Below are positions 10,054-19,539 of a stretch of 64,000 nucleotides of DNA, in pieces. This stretch comes from an uncultured Erythrobacter sp. (lineage in GTDB: Bacteria > Pseudomonadota > Alphaproteobacteria > Sphingomonadales > Sphingomonadaceae). Position 1 is the stretch's first letter, and each line of letters opens with the position of its first letter. The DNA lies in assembly GCA_947501005.1 (NCBI GenBank), contig CANMTU010000001.1:1760501-1824500 (forward strand), given 5' to 3'. The notes under the pieces are model-generated. The model had not been told where the DNA came from. It ran no database searches and saw only the letters and a program-made list of their open reading frames with translations. The translations under genes and the position numbers were made by a program.

Positions 10054-11611
10054 ACCGGGATCCGCCCCGCGCGTGGACCGAGGGCTGGACAAATGGCGGC
10101 CGAGCCTGTCCCTCACCGGGCGTATCCTGCTCGTCAATGTCCTGCCGCTGGTGCTGCTGGGCGGCGGGGTCCTTTATCTCGACAGCTATCGCAAGCAATT
10201 GCTGGACGAGCGGTTCAAGCTGGCCCTGGTCGAGGCGCAGATCACGGCCGAGGCGCTGGCCGGGGCGACGAAGCAGCGGCAGGAAGCGCTGCTGATCCAG
10301 ATCGGCAAGGAGCAGCGGCTGCGCTTGCGGGTCTATGCCGCCGACGGCGCGTTGAAAGCCGACAGTTTCGCCCTCGCCGCCCCCAGCTTCGGCCTGCCGG
10401 ACCCTGCGGATGTCGACCAGTCGGCCTTCGCCCTCCAGCTCGACCGCCTGTTCGACCGGGTGGTCGATGCCCCGGCCCTGCCCGATTACGTCGAACCGGC
10501 GAGCGACGATGTCGCGGACTGGCCCGAACTGACCCGTGCGCGCGAGGAAAGCCTGACCCAGATCGTGCTGCGCGACGCGCCCGACGGCACGCATGTGATC
10601 AACGCGGCGGCGCCGGTCGGCCTCGACGGGGAGACGCTGTTGCTGACCCGCAATCCGGTCGACATTACGGCGCGGGTGCGCGAAGTGCGGACCACGGTCG
10701 CGCTGATCGCGTTCCTGTTCCTGATCGTCTCCACCCTTCTCTCCCTGTTCCTCGCGCGCACGATCGTGCGACCATTGCGCGAACTGGTCGCCGCCACCCA
10801 GCGCGTGCGTCAGGGGCGCGACCGGCGGGTCCAGGTGCCGCGCCTGCCTGACCGGCGGGACGAGATCGGCCTGCTGGCGCGGGCGGTTTCCGACATGACC
10901 GCCGCCCTGCGCCACCGGATCGACGCGGTCGAAAGCTTCGCCGCCGATGTCGCGCACGAGATCAAGAATCCGCTCGCCTCGCTGCGCAGCGCGACGGAAT
11001 CGCTCGGCAAGGTCGACGATCCGGAACTGCGCAACCAACTGCTCGACATCGCGGTGCACGATGTCCGCCGGATCGACCGGCTGGTGACCGAGATTTCCGA
11101 CGCCAGCCGGATCGACGCGGAGATTTCCCGCACCGAATTCGAGCGGCTCGATCTGGCTTCCCTCGTGCACAACGTGATCCTCAGCCGCCGCGAACGGGGT
11201 GCGGATGCCGGGCGCACCGTCGAACTCTCCATCGAGAACGGCGGACCATGGCTGGTCATGGGCGTGGGAATGCGACTGGAACGCGTGTTGCAGAACCTTC
11301 TCGACAATGCCGTGTCCTTTTCGCCCGCGGGCGGCCGGATCGACGTCGCCCTGCGGCGCCGCGCCGGGCGGATCGCCCTGTCCGTATGCGACGAGGGGCC
11401 GGGCATACCGATCGAAAAGCGCGAGAAAGTCTTCCTGCGCTTCCACTCCGATCGGCCGGAGGGCGAGGATTTCGGCAACCATTCCGGACTGGGGCTGGCC
11501 ATCGGCCGCACCATTGCCGAAGCGCATGAGGGGACGCTCACCGCCCATGCGCGCAGCGATGGCGGGCCGGGGGCCTGCCTGTCGCTCAACCTTCCGGCGA
11601 TAGCGGCATGA
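10046..11611 (+). CDS. chvG: sensor histidine kinase ChvG
   Basis: Inner-membrane kinase that phosphorylates ChvI. The 521-residue protein has two membrane segments (about residues 27-48 and 215-238) bracketing a periplasmic stimulator_ChvG-type domain, a HAMP linker ([17 protein letters not shown]), a HisKA dimer helix with the phospho-histidine in [15 protein letters not shown], and an ATPase with [11 protein letters not shown] (N box), CDEGPGIP (G1) and GLGLAIG (G2). It overlaps chvI by 8 bases and hprK by 4, so the block is translationally coupled. Confidence 0.95.
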   Translation: MAEPGSAPRVDRGLDKWRPSLSLTGRILLVNVLPLVLLGGGVLYLDSYRKQLLDERFKLALVEAQITAEALAGATKQRQEALLIQIGKEQRLRLRVYAADGALKADSFALAAPSFGLPDPADVDQSAFALQLDRLFDRVVDAPALPDYVEPASDDVADWPELTRAREESLTQIVLRDAPDGTHVINAAAPVGLDGETLLLTRNPVDITARVREVRTTVALIAFLFLIVSTLLSLFLARTIVRPLRELVAATQRVRQGRDRRVQVPRLPDRRDEIGLLARAVSDMTAALRHRIDAVESFAADVAHEIKNPLASLRSATESLGKVDDPELRNQLLDIAVHDVRRIDRLVTEISDASRIDAEISRTEFERLDLASLVHNVILSRRERGADAGRTVELSIENGGPWLVMGVGMRLERVLQNLLDNAVSFSPAGGRIDVALRRRAGRIALSVCDEGPGIPIEKREKVFLRFHSDRPEGEDFGNHSGLGLAIGRTIAEAHEGTLTAHARSDGGPGACLSLNLPAIAA

Positions 11612-12066
11612 GCGGCCTTCATCCCAACCTCACCGGCGTCAGCATCGGCGGGCGCGGCTTGCTGATTGAAGGCGCCCCGGGCAGCGGGAAGACCTCGCTC
11701 GCCCTTGCCCTGATCGATCGCGGCGCGACCCTGATCGGCGATGACGGCATGAGGCTGGCGGTCGAAGGCACGGCGCTCGTCGCCCATCCGGCCGAGGCCA
11801 CGCGCGGGCTGATCGAAATCCGCAATCTTGGCATCGCCAAACTGCCATGCACCAGCGCGCCAGTCGCCCTGCTGCTGTCGCTGACCGCCGACGCGCCGCG
11901 CTTCATCGACCGAGCATCCGAGCGCGAACTTGCCGGAAAGGCCATTCCCGCGCTGGCTTTCGCTGCCTGCGACGCGGTGCAGGCCATTCGCGCGGAACAT
12001 GCCTTGCGAATGTATGGCTTGCCGTCCGGCCCTCCTTTTGCGACCTTGCGCGGCGATATCGCATGA
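11608..12066 (+). CDS. hprK: HPr kinase/phosphorylase, short alphaproteobacterial form
   Basis: Phosphorylates a serine of HPr in response to metabolic state. At 152 residues it contains only the catalytic C-terminal domain; the N-terminal DRTGG-type domain of Gram-positive HprK is missing, as in other alphaproteobacteria. The P-loop is GAPGSGKTSLALAL (about residues 25-38), followed by the GDDGMRLA acidic segment and a RGLIEIRNLGI signature of HprK. ATGA overlaps couple it to chvG upstream and rapZ downstream. Confidence 0.92.
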   Translation: MSGLHPNLTGVSIGGRGLLIEGAPGSGKTSLALALIDRGATLIGDDGMRLAVEGTALVAHPAEATRGLIEIRNLGIAKLPCTSAPVALLLSLTADAPRFIDRASERELAGKAIPALAFAACDAVQAIRAEHALRMYGLPSGPPFATLRGDIA

Positions 12067-12959
12067 CGGCCACCGCCCCGCCCCCCGCCCGGCAGATCCT
12101 GCTGATGGTCACCGGACTGTCCGGCGCCGGCAAGTCGACCGCCCTCCAGGTGCTCGACGATCTGGGCTGGGAGACGATCGACAATTTCCCGGTTCGCCTG
12201 CTTTCCGGCCTGGTCGCGGGGGGCGACGATACGCGGCTCGCCATCGGCTTCGATGCCCGGACTCGCGGCTTCTCGGCCGAGGCGGTCATCGCCCTGTGCG
12301 AGGATTTCGCAGCCGGCGGGGTCGACATCGCGACCCTGTTTCTCGACGCCGCGAGCGCGGAAATCGAACGCCGCTACAACGAAACGCGGCGGCCCCATCC
12401 CATGGCCCGCGGACGGCCGATCGCGGACGGTATCGCGGCGGATCGCGAATTGCTGATGCCGCTGCGCCGCTGGGCCGATACGGTGATCGACACGACCAAC
12501 CTCTCGGTCAGCGAATTGCAGCGCGCCATGCGCGAGCGGTTCGCCGCGCCGACGGATGACAGCCTGACCGTCACCATCACCAGTTTCGGTTTTTCGCGCG
12601 GCATGCCGCCGCTGGCCGACCTGGTGTTCGATATGCGCTTTCTCGACAATCCCCACTGGATCCCGGCCTTGCGCGAACAGACCGGGCTGGACAGTCCGGT
12701 TGCCGACCATATCGAGGGCGATCCCGCCTTCGGCCCGGCCTTTTCCCGCATCGCCGACCTGCTGCTCGACCTGCTTCCGCGCTACCGCGCTCAGGGCCGC
12801 AGCTATCTCAACATCGCCTTCGGTTGTACCGGAGGGAGACACCGGTCGGTCTACAGCGCGGTGCGCGCCGGGCAGGTCTTGCGCGAGGCGGGATTTTCGC
12901 TCACGATACGACATAGAAACCTGGGAAGCCGGCCCGCCGATCCGCTCGAGCGCCGTTGA
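12063..12959 (+). CDS. rapZ: RNase adapter protein RapZ (P-loop nucleotide-binding)
   Basis: RapZ/YvcJ-family protein; in enterobacteria it delivers the GlmZ small RNA to RNase E, while in alphaproteobacteria the target is not established. The 298-residue protein shows the Walker A GLSGAGKSTALQVL, the conserved NFPVRLL segment, TRRPHPM and the C-terminal signature FGCTGGRHRSVY. The start overlaps the hprK stop (ATGA). Its place between hprK and the PTS proteins is conserved in the class and suggests a link to PTS phosphorylation state. Confidence 0.93.
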   Translation: MTATAPPPARQILLMVTGLSGAGKSTALQVLDDLGWETIDNFPVRLLSGLVAGGDDTRLAIGFDARTRGFSAEAVIALCEDFAAGGVDIATLFLDAASAEIERRYNETRRPHPMARGRPIADGIAADRELLMPLRRWADTVIDTTNLSVSELQRAMRERFAAPTDDSLTVTITSFGFSRGMPPLADLVFDMRFLDNPHWIPALREQTGLDSPVADHIEGDPAFGPAFSRIADLLLDLLPRYRAQGRSYLNIAFGCTGGRHRSVYSAVRAGQVLREAGFSLTIRHRNLGSRPADPLERR

Positions 12960-13026
12960 TTCCCGTCATGACCACGGTTAACGACCGGGCGCCGCAAGGG
13001 CGGGCTATGCAGGACGATATTCACCC

Positions 13027-13452
13027 ATGATCGGCATGATCCTTGTCACGCACGGCAAGCTGGCGGAAACCTTCATCGACGCGATGGAGCATGTCGTTGG
13101 CCCGCAAGATGCCGTCGCGACCATCTGCATCGGCCCGAACGACGACATGGAACGGCGCCGCAAGGATATCGCCGATTCCATCGCCGAGGTCGATACCGGC
13201 GAAGGGGCGATCATCCTCACCGATCTGTTCGGCGGTACGCCGTCCAACCTTGCGATCTCCCTGCTGGATGCCGGGCGGATCGAGGTGATCGCGGGAATCA
13301 ACCTGCCGATGCTGATCCGCCTGGCGGGCGCGCGCAAGACCATGAACGTCACCGATGCCGTGAACGCCGCGCAAATCGCCGGGCGCAACTACATTACCGT
13401 TGCCAGCGAATTTCTCGGCCAGGATCTCGAAGCCGCGCGGTCAGGCGCATGA
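13027..13452 (+). CDS. PTS EIIA protein, mannose family
   Basis: A 141-residue stand-alone EIIA-Man type domain. The phosphorylatable histidine is in VTHGKLAE near residue 9, and TDLFGGTPSNLA (about residues 61-72) is the family signature. No EIIB, EIIC or EIID sugar permease is encoded nearby. It therefore most likely acts in a regulatory relay with HPr and HprK and, through ChvG-ChvI or RapZ, with other targets. The stop overlaps the HPr gene start by 4 bases. Confidence 0.93.
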   Translation: MIGMILVTHGKLAETFIDAMEHVVGPQDAVATICIGPNDDMERRRKDIADSIAEVDTGEGAIILTDLFGGTPSNLAISLLDAGRIEVIAGINLPMLIRLAGARKTMNVTDAVNAAQIAGRNYITVASEFLGQDLEAARSGA

Positions 13453-13727
13453 GCGCGCTGCGGCGCACGCTGACGGTCGTCAACCAGCGCGGGCTGCATG
13501 CGCGAGCCAGCGCGAAGTTCGTCGGCGTGGTCGCACAGCTTCCCCCGGGCTGCGCGGTGCGCGTCGCCAAGGACGGGAACGAGGCGGCCGGCGGCTCGAT
13601 CCTCGGGCTGATGATGCTGGGCGCGGCCAAGGGCGATACGATCGAACTGATCGTGGAAGGCGCCGATGACGAGGCGGTGATGGCCGAACTCGCCGCGATG
13701 ATCGAAGGCGGCTTCGGCGAACCGTGA
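13449..13727 (+). CDS. HPr family phosphocarrier protein
   Basis: A 92-residue HPr that carries phosphate from enzyme I to EIIA. The active-site histidine is in RGLHARASAKF (about residue 17) and the regulatory serine, target of HprK, is in AGGSILGLMML (about residue 48). Having both sites next to hprK suggests HPr-Ser-P signalling is used. Enzyme I (ptsP-like) is not in the window. Confidence 0.95.
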   Translation: MSALRRTLTVVNQRGLHARASAKFVGVVAQLPPGCAVRVAKDGNEAAGGSILGLMMLGAAKGDTIELIVEGADDEAVMAELAAMIEGGFGEP

Positions 13728-13743
13728 CGGGGCACGGCCAGGC

Positions 13744-14553
13744 GTGAGGATCCGCCGTTCGATCACCGGGTTTTCCAACCCCACCGTCAAGGCCCTGCGC
13801 CAGTTGCGCGACAAGAAGCACCGCCGCCGCGAAGGCCGCTTCCTGGCCGAGGGGCTGCGCCTGCTGACCGATGCACGCGAATGCGGCCATGTGCCGCAAA
13901 CGCTCGTCCTGTCCGACCGGCGCGATCCCCACCCTTTGCTTGATGCCCTGGAAACGGCGGTGGCAGAAGGTGGAGGCGAGATTATCGAGACCACGCCCGA
14001 TATCCTGTCCAAGATCACCGGAAAGGACAATCCGCAGGCGGTCGCCGGGGTGTTCGAGGAGTTCGACACCGCGCTTGGCACGCTGGACCGGATGCGCGGC
14101 GATATCTGGCTCGTCGCGCAGGCGCTGCGCGATCCCGGCAACCTTGGCACGATGCTGCGCACCGCCGATGCCGTGGGGGCCGGCGGCGTGATCCTGATCG
14201 ACGACTGTGCCGACCCGTTCTCGGTCGAGGCGGTGCGCGCCAGCATGGGCGCGGTGTTCACCGTGCCGATCGGTCAGGCGGAGTGGGACGCGTTCCTGCC
14301 ATGGCTGCGCACAGGGCCAGGGCAATTGGTTGCCGCGTCGCTGCGGGACGCGGTGCCGTATCGCGGGGCAGGTTATGCCGCGCCGTGCTTCGTGCTGGTC
14401 GGCAACGAATCCCAAGGGCTACCGCAGGATTATGAGGATGCCTGCGACCTGCGCGTCACCATGCCGATGCTGGGCCGGGCAGACAGTCTCAACGCGGCCG
14501 TCGCCGCGGCGGTGCTGGCGTACGAGGTGCTCGCCGCGCAGACCGCCGGGTAG
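13744..14553 (+). CDS. TrmH family RNA methyltransferase (SpoU type)
   Basis: A 269-residue SAM-dependent 2'-O-methyltransferase with the trefoil-knot SPOUT fold. The N-terminal substrate domain includes LRDKKHRRREGRFLAEG, typical of RlmB/TrmH-like enzymes. Motif 1 is ALRDPGNLGTMLRTADAVG, motif 2 LVGNESQGLPQD and motif 3 MPMLGRADSLNAAVAAAV, all required for SAM binding and catalysis. The start is GTG 13744 with a weak ribosome site. The RNA substrate (23S rRNA or tRNA) cannot be told. Confidence 0.92.
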   Translation: MRIRRSITGFSNPTVKALRQLRDKKHRRREGRFLAEGLRLLTDARECGHVPQTLVLSDRRDPHPLLDALETAVAEGGGEIIETTPDILSKITGKDNPQAVAGVFEEFDTALGTLDRMRGDIWLVAQALRDPGNLGTMLRTADAVGAGGVILIDDCADPFSVEAVRASMGAVFTVPIGQAEWDAFLPWLRTGPGQLVAASLRDAVPYRGAGYAAPCFVLVGNESQGLPQDYEDACDLRVTMPMLGRADSLNAAVAAAVLAYEVLAAQTAG

Positions 14554-14559
14554 GACGGA

Positions 14560-15117
14560 TCAGGCGTAGGCGACCCGGACGGTGCGGCGCCGCGAGGCGC
14601 GCATGGCCCCGCCCACCGCGCCGAAGCCGAGGATCAGGAAGGCCCAGGTCGCCGGTTCCGGTATCGCCCCACCCATCCGGTCGACAGCGATGGTGTAGCC
14701 CGCCCCGTTGTCGGAGAAGAATTCAATGGTGCCGCCGGTCAGCCGGAACTGCGTGTAGGTGACGAACTCGCCATCCTCGCCGTAGAACGGGGCCGGCACC
14801 GCGAAGGTGAAGGCGGCGCTGGTGAGCGGACCGGCATCGGTGACGAAGGGATAGGCAACCACATCGTTGCCCCCGATCGAGGTCGACAGATCGTCAGGAT
14901 AGAACTGGTCGAAGATTTCGAGAAGCTCGACCGAGAGATACAATTCCTCGACCGGCGCGGTGAAGTTCACGGTTACCCGGTAATTGCCAGGCGCGGTCAC
15001 GTCGAGGCCGAAACTGTCGGCATACGGGCCGGCATCGCCTTCGCCGATGATCGTCGCCGCCTGTGCAGGCACCGCGATGAAAGCCAGAACGACGGACAGT
15101 AATTTCCACAAGCGCAT
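14560..15117 (-). CDS. PEPxxWA-CTERM sorting-domain protein
   Basis: A 185-residue exported protein. The N-terminus MRLWKLLSVVLAFIAVPAQA is a signal peptide. The C-terminus has the sphingomonad PEP-CTERM variant: PEPATWAF, a hydrophobic helix (LILGFGAVGGAM) and a basic tail (RASRRR), which directs processing by an exosortase at the inner membrane. The middle is an Asp/Gly-rich beta-type domain without recognised family. I start at ATG 15117 because GGAGG lies 5 bases upstream; an ATG four codons earlier lacks this. A matrix or exopolysaccharide-associated role is inferred. Confidence 0.88.
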   Translation of the reverse strand: MRLWKLLSVVLAFIAVPAQAATIIGEGDAGPYADSFGLDVTAPGNYRVTVNFTAPVEELYLSVELLEIFDQFYPDDLSTSIGGNDVVAYPFVTDAGPLTSAAFTFAVPAPFYGEDGEFVTYTQFRLTGGTIEFFSDNGAGYTIAVDRMGGAIPEPATWAFLILGFGAVGGAMRASRRRTVRVAYA

Positions 15118-15231
15118 AACAGCCTCCAACCCCGAGTCGGCCTAGAATACGATGGGGTTATGGTTAACGTCCAGGCAATTAAGGGTTCGACAAGCGCAAC
15201 TCGCATACCGTGTGGTGCCTTTGCGACACAA

Positions 15232-15927
15232 TCAGTCGCCGGACATGAACCCCGCGATCCGCCATTCGCCGCCGTTCTGGCCTACGAACAGGCGATAATC
15301 CACCAGACTGCGCAGCTTGCCGGAATCGATATAGCCCTCCTCGCCGGCCCGGGTGCGAACCCGGACCGCGCCGCCGCGCGGCGGCCCGTCGAGCAGCGTC
15401 ACCGTGTCCCACGAAACGCGGCTGACCACGGGGCTTTCGGGATCGGGACCGGAGCGCAGGGCGACCGCGCTATCGGTGACCATCATGGCGGCGAAGGGAT
15501 CTGCGACCTGCAGATCCTGCGCGAAATACCACGGCAGGACCATGGTGCCGCCCTCCTCCATCGCGCAGCCAAGGGCGAGGACGCGTTCGAGTTGCGCCCA
15601 CAATTCGCTATCGGGTGCTTCCAGCCGTTCGCGAAACGTGGTCAAACCGCCGCCGCCACCGAAATCGAGGCGCACGCCCGCGCCCGTCAGTGCCAGCAAT
15701 TCGTCGGCCTTGCGGTCGCGGATCGCCTGTTCCAGCGCGACGAAAAACGGCTTGGCGCCCGGCGCGTCGATGCATTCGTTGCGCGGCGCGAAACGGCCCT
15801 GGGGCGGGGTTTCGGGCTGTTCCGGCTCGGCGGGAAAGACGGCGATATCCGCCGCGCTGTCGGACGCATCCGACCCGCCGCAGGCGCCGAGCACAAGGAT
15901 CGCGATCGCCATAAGCGGATAGCGCAT
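15232..15927 (-). CDS. lipoprotein with SH3-like domain
   Basis: A 231-residue protein with a lipoprotein signal ending in VLGAC (cysteine at about residue 16). The C-terminal third reads as a bacterial SH3-like fold (ALRSGPDPESPVVSRVSWDTVTLLDG, with VRVRTRAGEEGYIDSGKLRS and a final YRLFVG strand), as in peptidoglycan-binding envelope proteins. The middle (about 55-130) is a helical domain seen in sphingomonad homologues of unknown function. The gene lies 18 bases downstream of rmuC on the same strand. Confidence 0.75.
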   Translation of the reverse strand: MRYPLMAIAILVLGACGGSDASDSAADIAVFPAEPEQPETPPQGRFAPRNECIDAPGAKPFFVALEQAIRDRKADELLALTGAGVRLDFGGGGGLTTFRERLEAPDSELWAQLERVLALGCAMEEGGTMVLPWYFAQDLQVADPFAAMMVTDSAVALRSGPDPESPVVSRVSWDTVTLLDGPPRGGAVRVRTRAGEEGYIDSGKLRSLVDYRLFVGQNGGEWRIAGFMSGD

Positions 15928-15944
15928 GAATGTCCTCCCCGAAG

Positions 15945-17441
15945 TCAGCGCGATTTATCATCCCGAACCGCCGCAAGCTGCGGCTGTTCCGCGACGTCGT
16001 CGTTATTGTAGCGCGGGCTGGCTTCGACCTTTGGCACCTCGTCGATCTCGCGCTTGCCGATCTCGATGCCCTTTTCCTGCAAGCGGCGCCCGGCCGACAG
16101 CACGTTGCGCTCGAAACTGCCGACGAACTTGTTGTAATTGTTGACCGCCGTTTCCAGCCCGCCGCCGACACGCTTCATATGCTCTGCCGCGACGGCGAGC
16201 CGGTCGTACAGCTCCGCCCCGGCCTTGCCGATCGCCATGGCCTCGTTGGCGATGGTATCCTGCCGCCACACCTGCGCCACCGTGCGCGCAATGGCGACGA
16301 GGTTGGTCGGTGTCGCCAGCAGCACCTTGTTGCGGAAGGCAAAATCCCACAATTCCGGATCGTGTTCGAGCGCGGCGGCGACGAAATGTTCACCTGGCAC
16401 GAACATCACCACGTAATCGGGCGCATCGTCGAACTGGCTCTGATAGGATTTGGAGCCGAGCGTCTGCACATGGTTGCGCATCGACTTCGCATGGGCGTCA
16501 AGGTGGCGGATGCGCTCGTCGTCATGGTCGGCCTCGAACGCGGCCTGATAGGCGTTGAGCGAGACCTTGGCGTCGATCACCAGCTTCTTCTGCCCCGGCA
16601 CATTGACGATGGCATCGGGCCTGAGGCGTCCGCCCTCCGTCTCCACCGAATGTTCGAGAATGAAGTCGGTATGTTCCGACAATCCGCATTGTTCGAGCAC
16701 GTTCTGCAATGCCCGCTCGCCCCAGCGGCCGCGCGCCTTGGGTGCGTTGGTGAGGCTGTTGCCGAGCCGCTGCGCCTCGCGCCGGACCTCTTCCTGCCCG
16801 CGCTGCATCTCCACGATCTGCTGATGCAGCCGGCCGAAGGCGTCGGTGCGTTTTTCCTCGAGGTCGGCGACCTGCCGTTCGTATTTCGCTAGCCGCTCTC
16901 CCACGGGGTCGAGCAGGGCCTTGAGCTTGGCTTCCGAGGTCTTCTCCGAATGGCCCAGCCGCTCGTTCGCGCGTTCCAGAAAAGCCTCCTGCGCCCTGGT
17001 CAGCACGGCCGAGCCGGTGTTCTGGAATTCCTTGAGCAATTCCTCGCGCGCCTCGACCAGCAAGCGCTTCTGCTCGTCGAAATTGGCGGTCTTTTCTTTC
17101 AGCGTGGCGAGTTCGGAGGACAGGGCGCCGTGCCGCCCGCGCAGATCCTCCATCGCCTGCTCGTGCCCGGCGCGGGTTTCGTCCAGCAGCCGTTCGTGCC
17201 CGGCCCGCGTTTCGCGCAATTCGCGGTCGAGGGCGTCGGCACGTTCCGCCCGGACGGTCGCATTCTCCAGATCGACGATGGCGCGGCGAAACTTCTCGTC
17301 CAGCGCCCGCGCCTCGCCATCGCGTTCCGCATGGCGGGCCTTCCAGTCCGCCACCGGGCCGGAGCCCGACTTGTGCCCGAAAAACCACCCCAGGCCGAGA
17401 CCAAGGACGAGTGCGACGATGATGAAAATAGCGGATTCCAT
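15945..17441 (-). CDS. rmuC: DNA recombination protein RmuC
   Basis: A 498-residue protein of the RmuC family, linked to limiting inversions and replication fork restart. It has an N-terminal membrane anchor (about residues 4-22, FIIVALVLGLGLGWFFG), a long coiled coil (about 30-220) and the C-terminal nuclease-like domain with LRPDAIVNVPGQKKLVIDAKVSLNAY, which holds the D...DAK residues of PD-(D/E)XK nucleases, then SPDYVVMFVPGE-like residues. It lies 60 bases downstream of def, possibly in one operon. Confidence 0.93.
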   Translation of the reverse strand: MESAIFIIVALVLGLGLGWFFGHKSGSGPVADWKARHAERDGEARALDEKFRRAIVDLENATVRAERADALDRELRETRAGHERLLDETRAGHEQAMEDLRGRHGALSSELATLKEKTANFDEQKRLLVEAREELLKEFQNTGSAVLTRAQEAFLERANERLGHSEKTSEAKLKALLDPVGERLAKYERQVADLEEKRTDAFGRLHQQIVEMQRGQEEVRREAQRLGNSLTNAPKARGRWGERALQNVLEQCGLSEHTDFILEHSVETEGGRLRPDAIVNVPGQKKLVIDAKVSLNAYQAAFEADHDDERIRHLDAHAKSMRNHVQTLGSKSYQSQFDDAPDYVVMFVPGEHFVAAALEHDPELWDFAFRNKVLLATPTNLVAIARTVAQVWRQDTIANEAMAIGKAGAELYDRLAVAAEHMKRVGGGLETAVNNYNKFVGSFERNVLSAGRRLQEKGIEIGKREIDEVPKVEASPRYNNDDVAEQPQLAAVRDDKSR

Positions 17442-17500
17442 CCCGCCACACTATGCGGAACGGAGAGGGAACGCCAGAGGCGTGTTCCTACAATCCCCGG

Positions 17501-18067
17501 TTAAGCCATTTCGCGCGTCTTGCGCAGCTTTTTCAACGCCATGTTCCGCTTGAGGCGCGACAGATGGTCGATGAACAGGATGCCTTCGAGATGGTCCATC
17601 TCGTGCTGGATGCAGGTGGACATCAGGCCGTCCAGTTCTTCCTCGTGGACCTCGCCTTCAAGATCCTGATAGCGCACGCGGCAAGTCGCCGGCCGGTCGA
17701 CATCGGCATAGATGTCGGGCACCGAAAGGCAGCCTTCCTGATAGACGGCCAGTTCCTCTGCCGGGTCGAGGATTTCGGGGTTCACGAACACCCGCGGTTC
17801 GCGCCGCGTGGGCTGATGGGTATGTTCGTGCCCGCCGTGATTGCAGACTTCCGGTTCGGCATCCGGATCGTCGGGCTGAAGATCGATGACGAGGACGCGT
17901 TTCGGCACCCCGACCTGGATCGCGGCGAGGCCGATGCCGGGCGCATCGTACATCGTCTCGAACATGTCGGAGACGAGCGTCTTCAACTCGTCGTCGAATT
18001 CAGTGACGGGTTCGGATACGGTCTTGAGCCGGGGGTCCGGCACTTCCAGGATTTCGCGGATAGCCAT
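17501..18067 (-). CDS. def: peptide deformylase
   Basis: Removes the N-formyl group from new proteins. The 188-residue protein has motif 1 GIGLAAIQVG, motif 2 EGCLSVPDIYADV and motif 3 CIQHEMDHLEGILF, giving the metal-binding Cys and two His plus the catalytic Glu. It carries an insertion (about residues 66-82, with HGGHEHTHQPTRRE) between motifs 1 and 2 that is histidine-rich and longer than in E. coli Def. Start chosen at 18067 (MAIREILEVPD), eight codons inside the longest frame. Two further genes, rmuC and a lipoprotein, follow on the same strand. Confidence 0.95.
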   Translation of the reverse strand: MAIREILEVPDPRLKTVSEPVTEFDDELKTLVSDMFETMYDAPGIGLAAIQVGVPKRVLVIDLQPDDPDAEPEVCNHGGHEHTHQPTRREPRVFVNPEILDPAEELAVYQEGCLSVPDIYADVDRPATCRVRYQDLEGEVHEEELDGLMSTCIQHEMDHLEGILFIDHLSRLKRNMALKKLRKTREMA

Positions 18068-18208
18068 AGCGTCCAGATAATTCGCCCGCACCGGAATTAC
18101 AACGCTTTCGCGAGGGGCCCGGCCGACCCCTATGTCGCAAACAAACGTTGCATTTGCCGGGCAAGTGCCCTTCGCGGATACACGCTACGCTAGTGGGGAC
18201 ATTCGATC

Positions 18209-19534
18209 TTGCAGACCTCCGATACCCCCAGGCTCGACACGCGCACCATCTGGGTGATTGCCCTGCCCGCGATGGTCACCAACGTCGCCACCGCGCTGAT
18301 CGGGCTAGGCGACATGTGGATCGTCGGGCGGTTGAACGATGCGCCGACGCAAGGGGCGGTCGATATCGGGGCGCGCCTGTTCGCGGTGCTGTTCACAGTG
18401 ATGAATTTCCTCAAGACCGGGACCACCGGGCTGGTCGCGCAGGCGGGCGTGCGGCAGGGTGAGGCGGAGCAGGTGACCGTGCTGCTGCGCGGGCTGCTGG
18501 TGGGGCTGGCCATCGCCGCGCTGCTGCTGATCGCGAAACCGGTGCTGCTGCCGCTCCTGCTCGATCTGTTGGGGGCGCAGAACCGCGTGCTGGGCGCGGC
18601 GACGACCTATGCCGAGATCCGGTACTGGAGCGCGCCGGCGGTAATGGCCAATTTCGCGGCGATCGGCTTCCTGGTCGGGCAGCGGCGGATGAAGACGGTG
18701 CTGGCCGTCGAGATCGCCTACAATCTCATCAACGTCGCGCTGGGCCTGTGGTTCGTGCTCGGCCTCGATCTGGGTATCGCAGGCATCGGCTGGTCGAGCT
18801 TCATTGCCGAATGCGCGAAGCTCGCCGCAATCGCCGCGCTGCTGTTCGCCGGGACCGAGGGGCGCGAACTGGTCCGCCGGGTGCGGGCGGGCGGGGTCGC
18901 GCGGTGGGGCGCCCTGCGCCCCTTCCTCAGCGTCAACCGCGACCTGTTCCTGCGCACGGTCGTGCTGACGCTGGCGCTGGCGGGCCTTACCCGGCTGTCG
19001 GCAGAGCGCGGGCCGGTGGTGCTGGCGGCGAACGGGATCATCTACCAGCTGTTCGTGTTCTCCGCCCTGCTGCTCGACGGGTTCGAGAATGCCGCCCAGG
19101 TCCTCAATGGCGAGCGGCGCGGTGCGGACGACAGGGCAGGCTTTGCCGCCTATATCCGCGCGATCCTGCTGCGCAGCATGGCGGCGGCAGCAATCGTGGC
19201 GGCGGTCTTCGCGCTATTCGCCGATCCGATTCTCGCCAGCTTCGCCGCCACGAAAGAAGTCGCCCGGGTCGCCCAGTCGCTGGCGATCTGGCTGGTCATC
19301 ATTCCGTTCGCCGGGGCGGCGGGGTTCGTCCTCGACGGCGTGTTCGTCGGCGCGAGCTGGACCCGGGCGCTGCTGGTGACGATGGTTGGCGCCACAGCAG
19401 TCTATCTCGCCGCGCTATGGCTCAGCTGGCCGCTGGGCAGCCAGGGGTTGTGGCTGTCCTTCGTACTGTTCCTCGTTGCCCGGGCGGGCTTCCAGCTGGC
19501 GATGCTGCCGCGCCTTCTCAGGCGCGATTTCTAG
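18209..19534 (+). CDS. MATE family efflux transporter (DinF-like)
   Basis: A 441-residue inner-membrane protein with about 12 hydrophobic helices in two halves, the MATE topology, exporting cationic drugs or metabolites against Na+ or H+. Recognisable are the N-terminal IWVIALPAMVTNVATALIGLGDMWIVGRL, a DinF-like feature set (GTTGLVAQAGVRQGE), and LLLDGFENAAQVL in helix 7-8. Translation starts with TTG 18209, preceded by GGGGAC. It is convergent with the M28 peptidase gene, 5 bases between stops. Confidence 0.9.
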   Translation: MQTSDTPRLDTRTIWVIALPAMVTNVATALIGLGDMWIVGRLNDAPTQGAVDIGARLFAVLFTVMNFLKTGTTGLVAQAGVRQGEAEQVTVLLRGLLVGLAIAALLLIAKPVLLPLLLDLLGAQNRVLGAATTYAEIRYWSAPAVMANFAAIGFLVGQRRMKTVLAVEIAYNLINVALGLWFVLGLDLGIAGIGWSSFIAECAKLAAIAALLFAGTEGRELVRRVRAGGVARWGALRPFLSVNRDLFLRTVVLTLALAGLTRLSAERGPVVLAANGIIYQLFVFSALLLDGFENAAQVLNGERRGADDRAGFAAYIRAILLRSMAAAAIVAAVFALFADPILASFAATKEVARVAQSLAIWLVIIPFAGAAGFVLDGVFVGASWTRALLVTMVGATAVYLAALWLSWPLGSQGLWLSFVLFLVARAGFQLAMLPRLLRRDF

Positions 19535-19539
19535 GCGGC

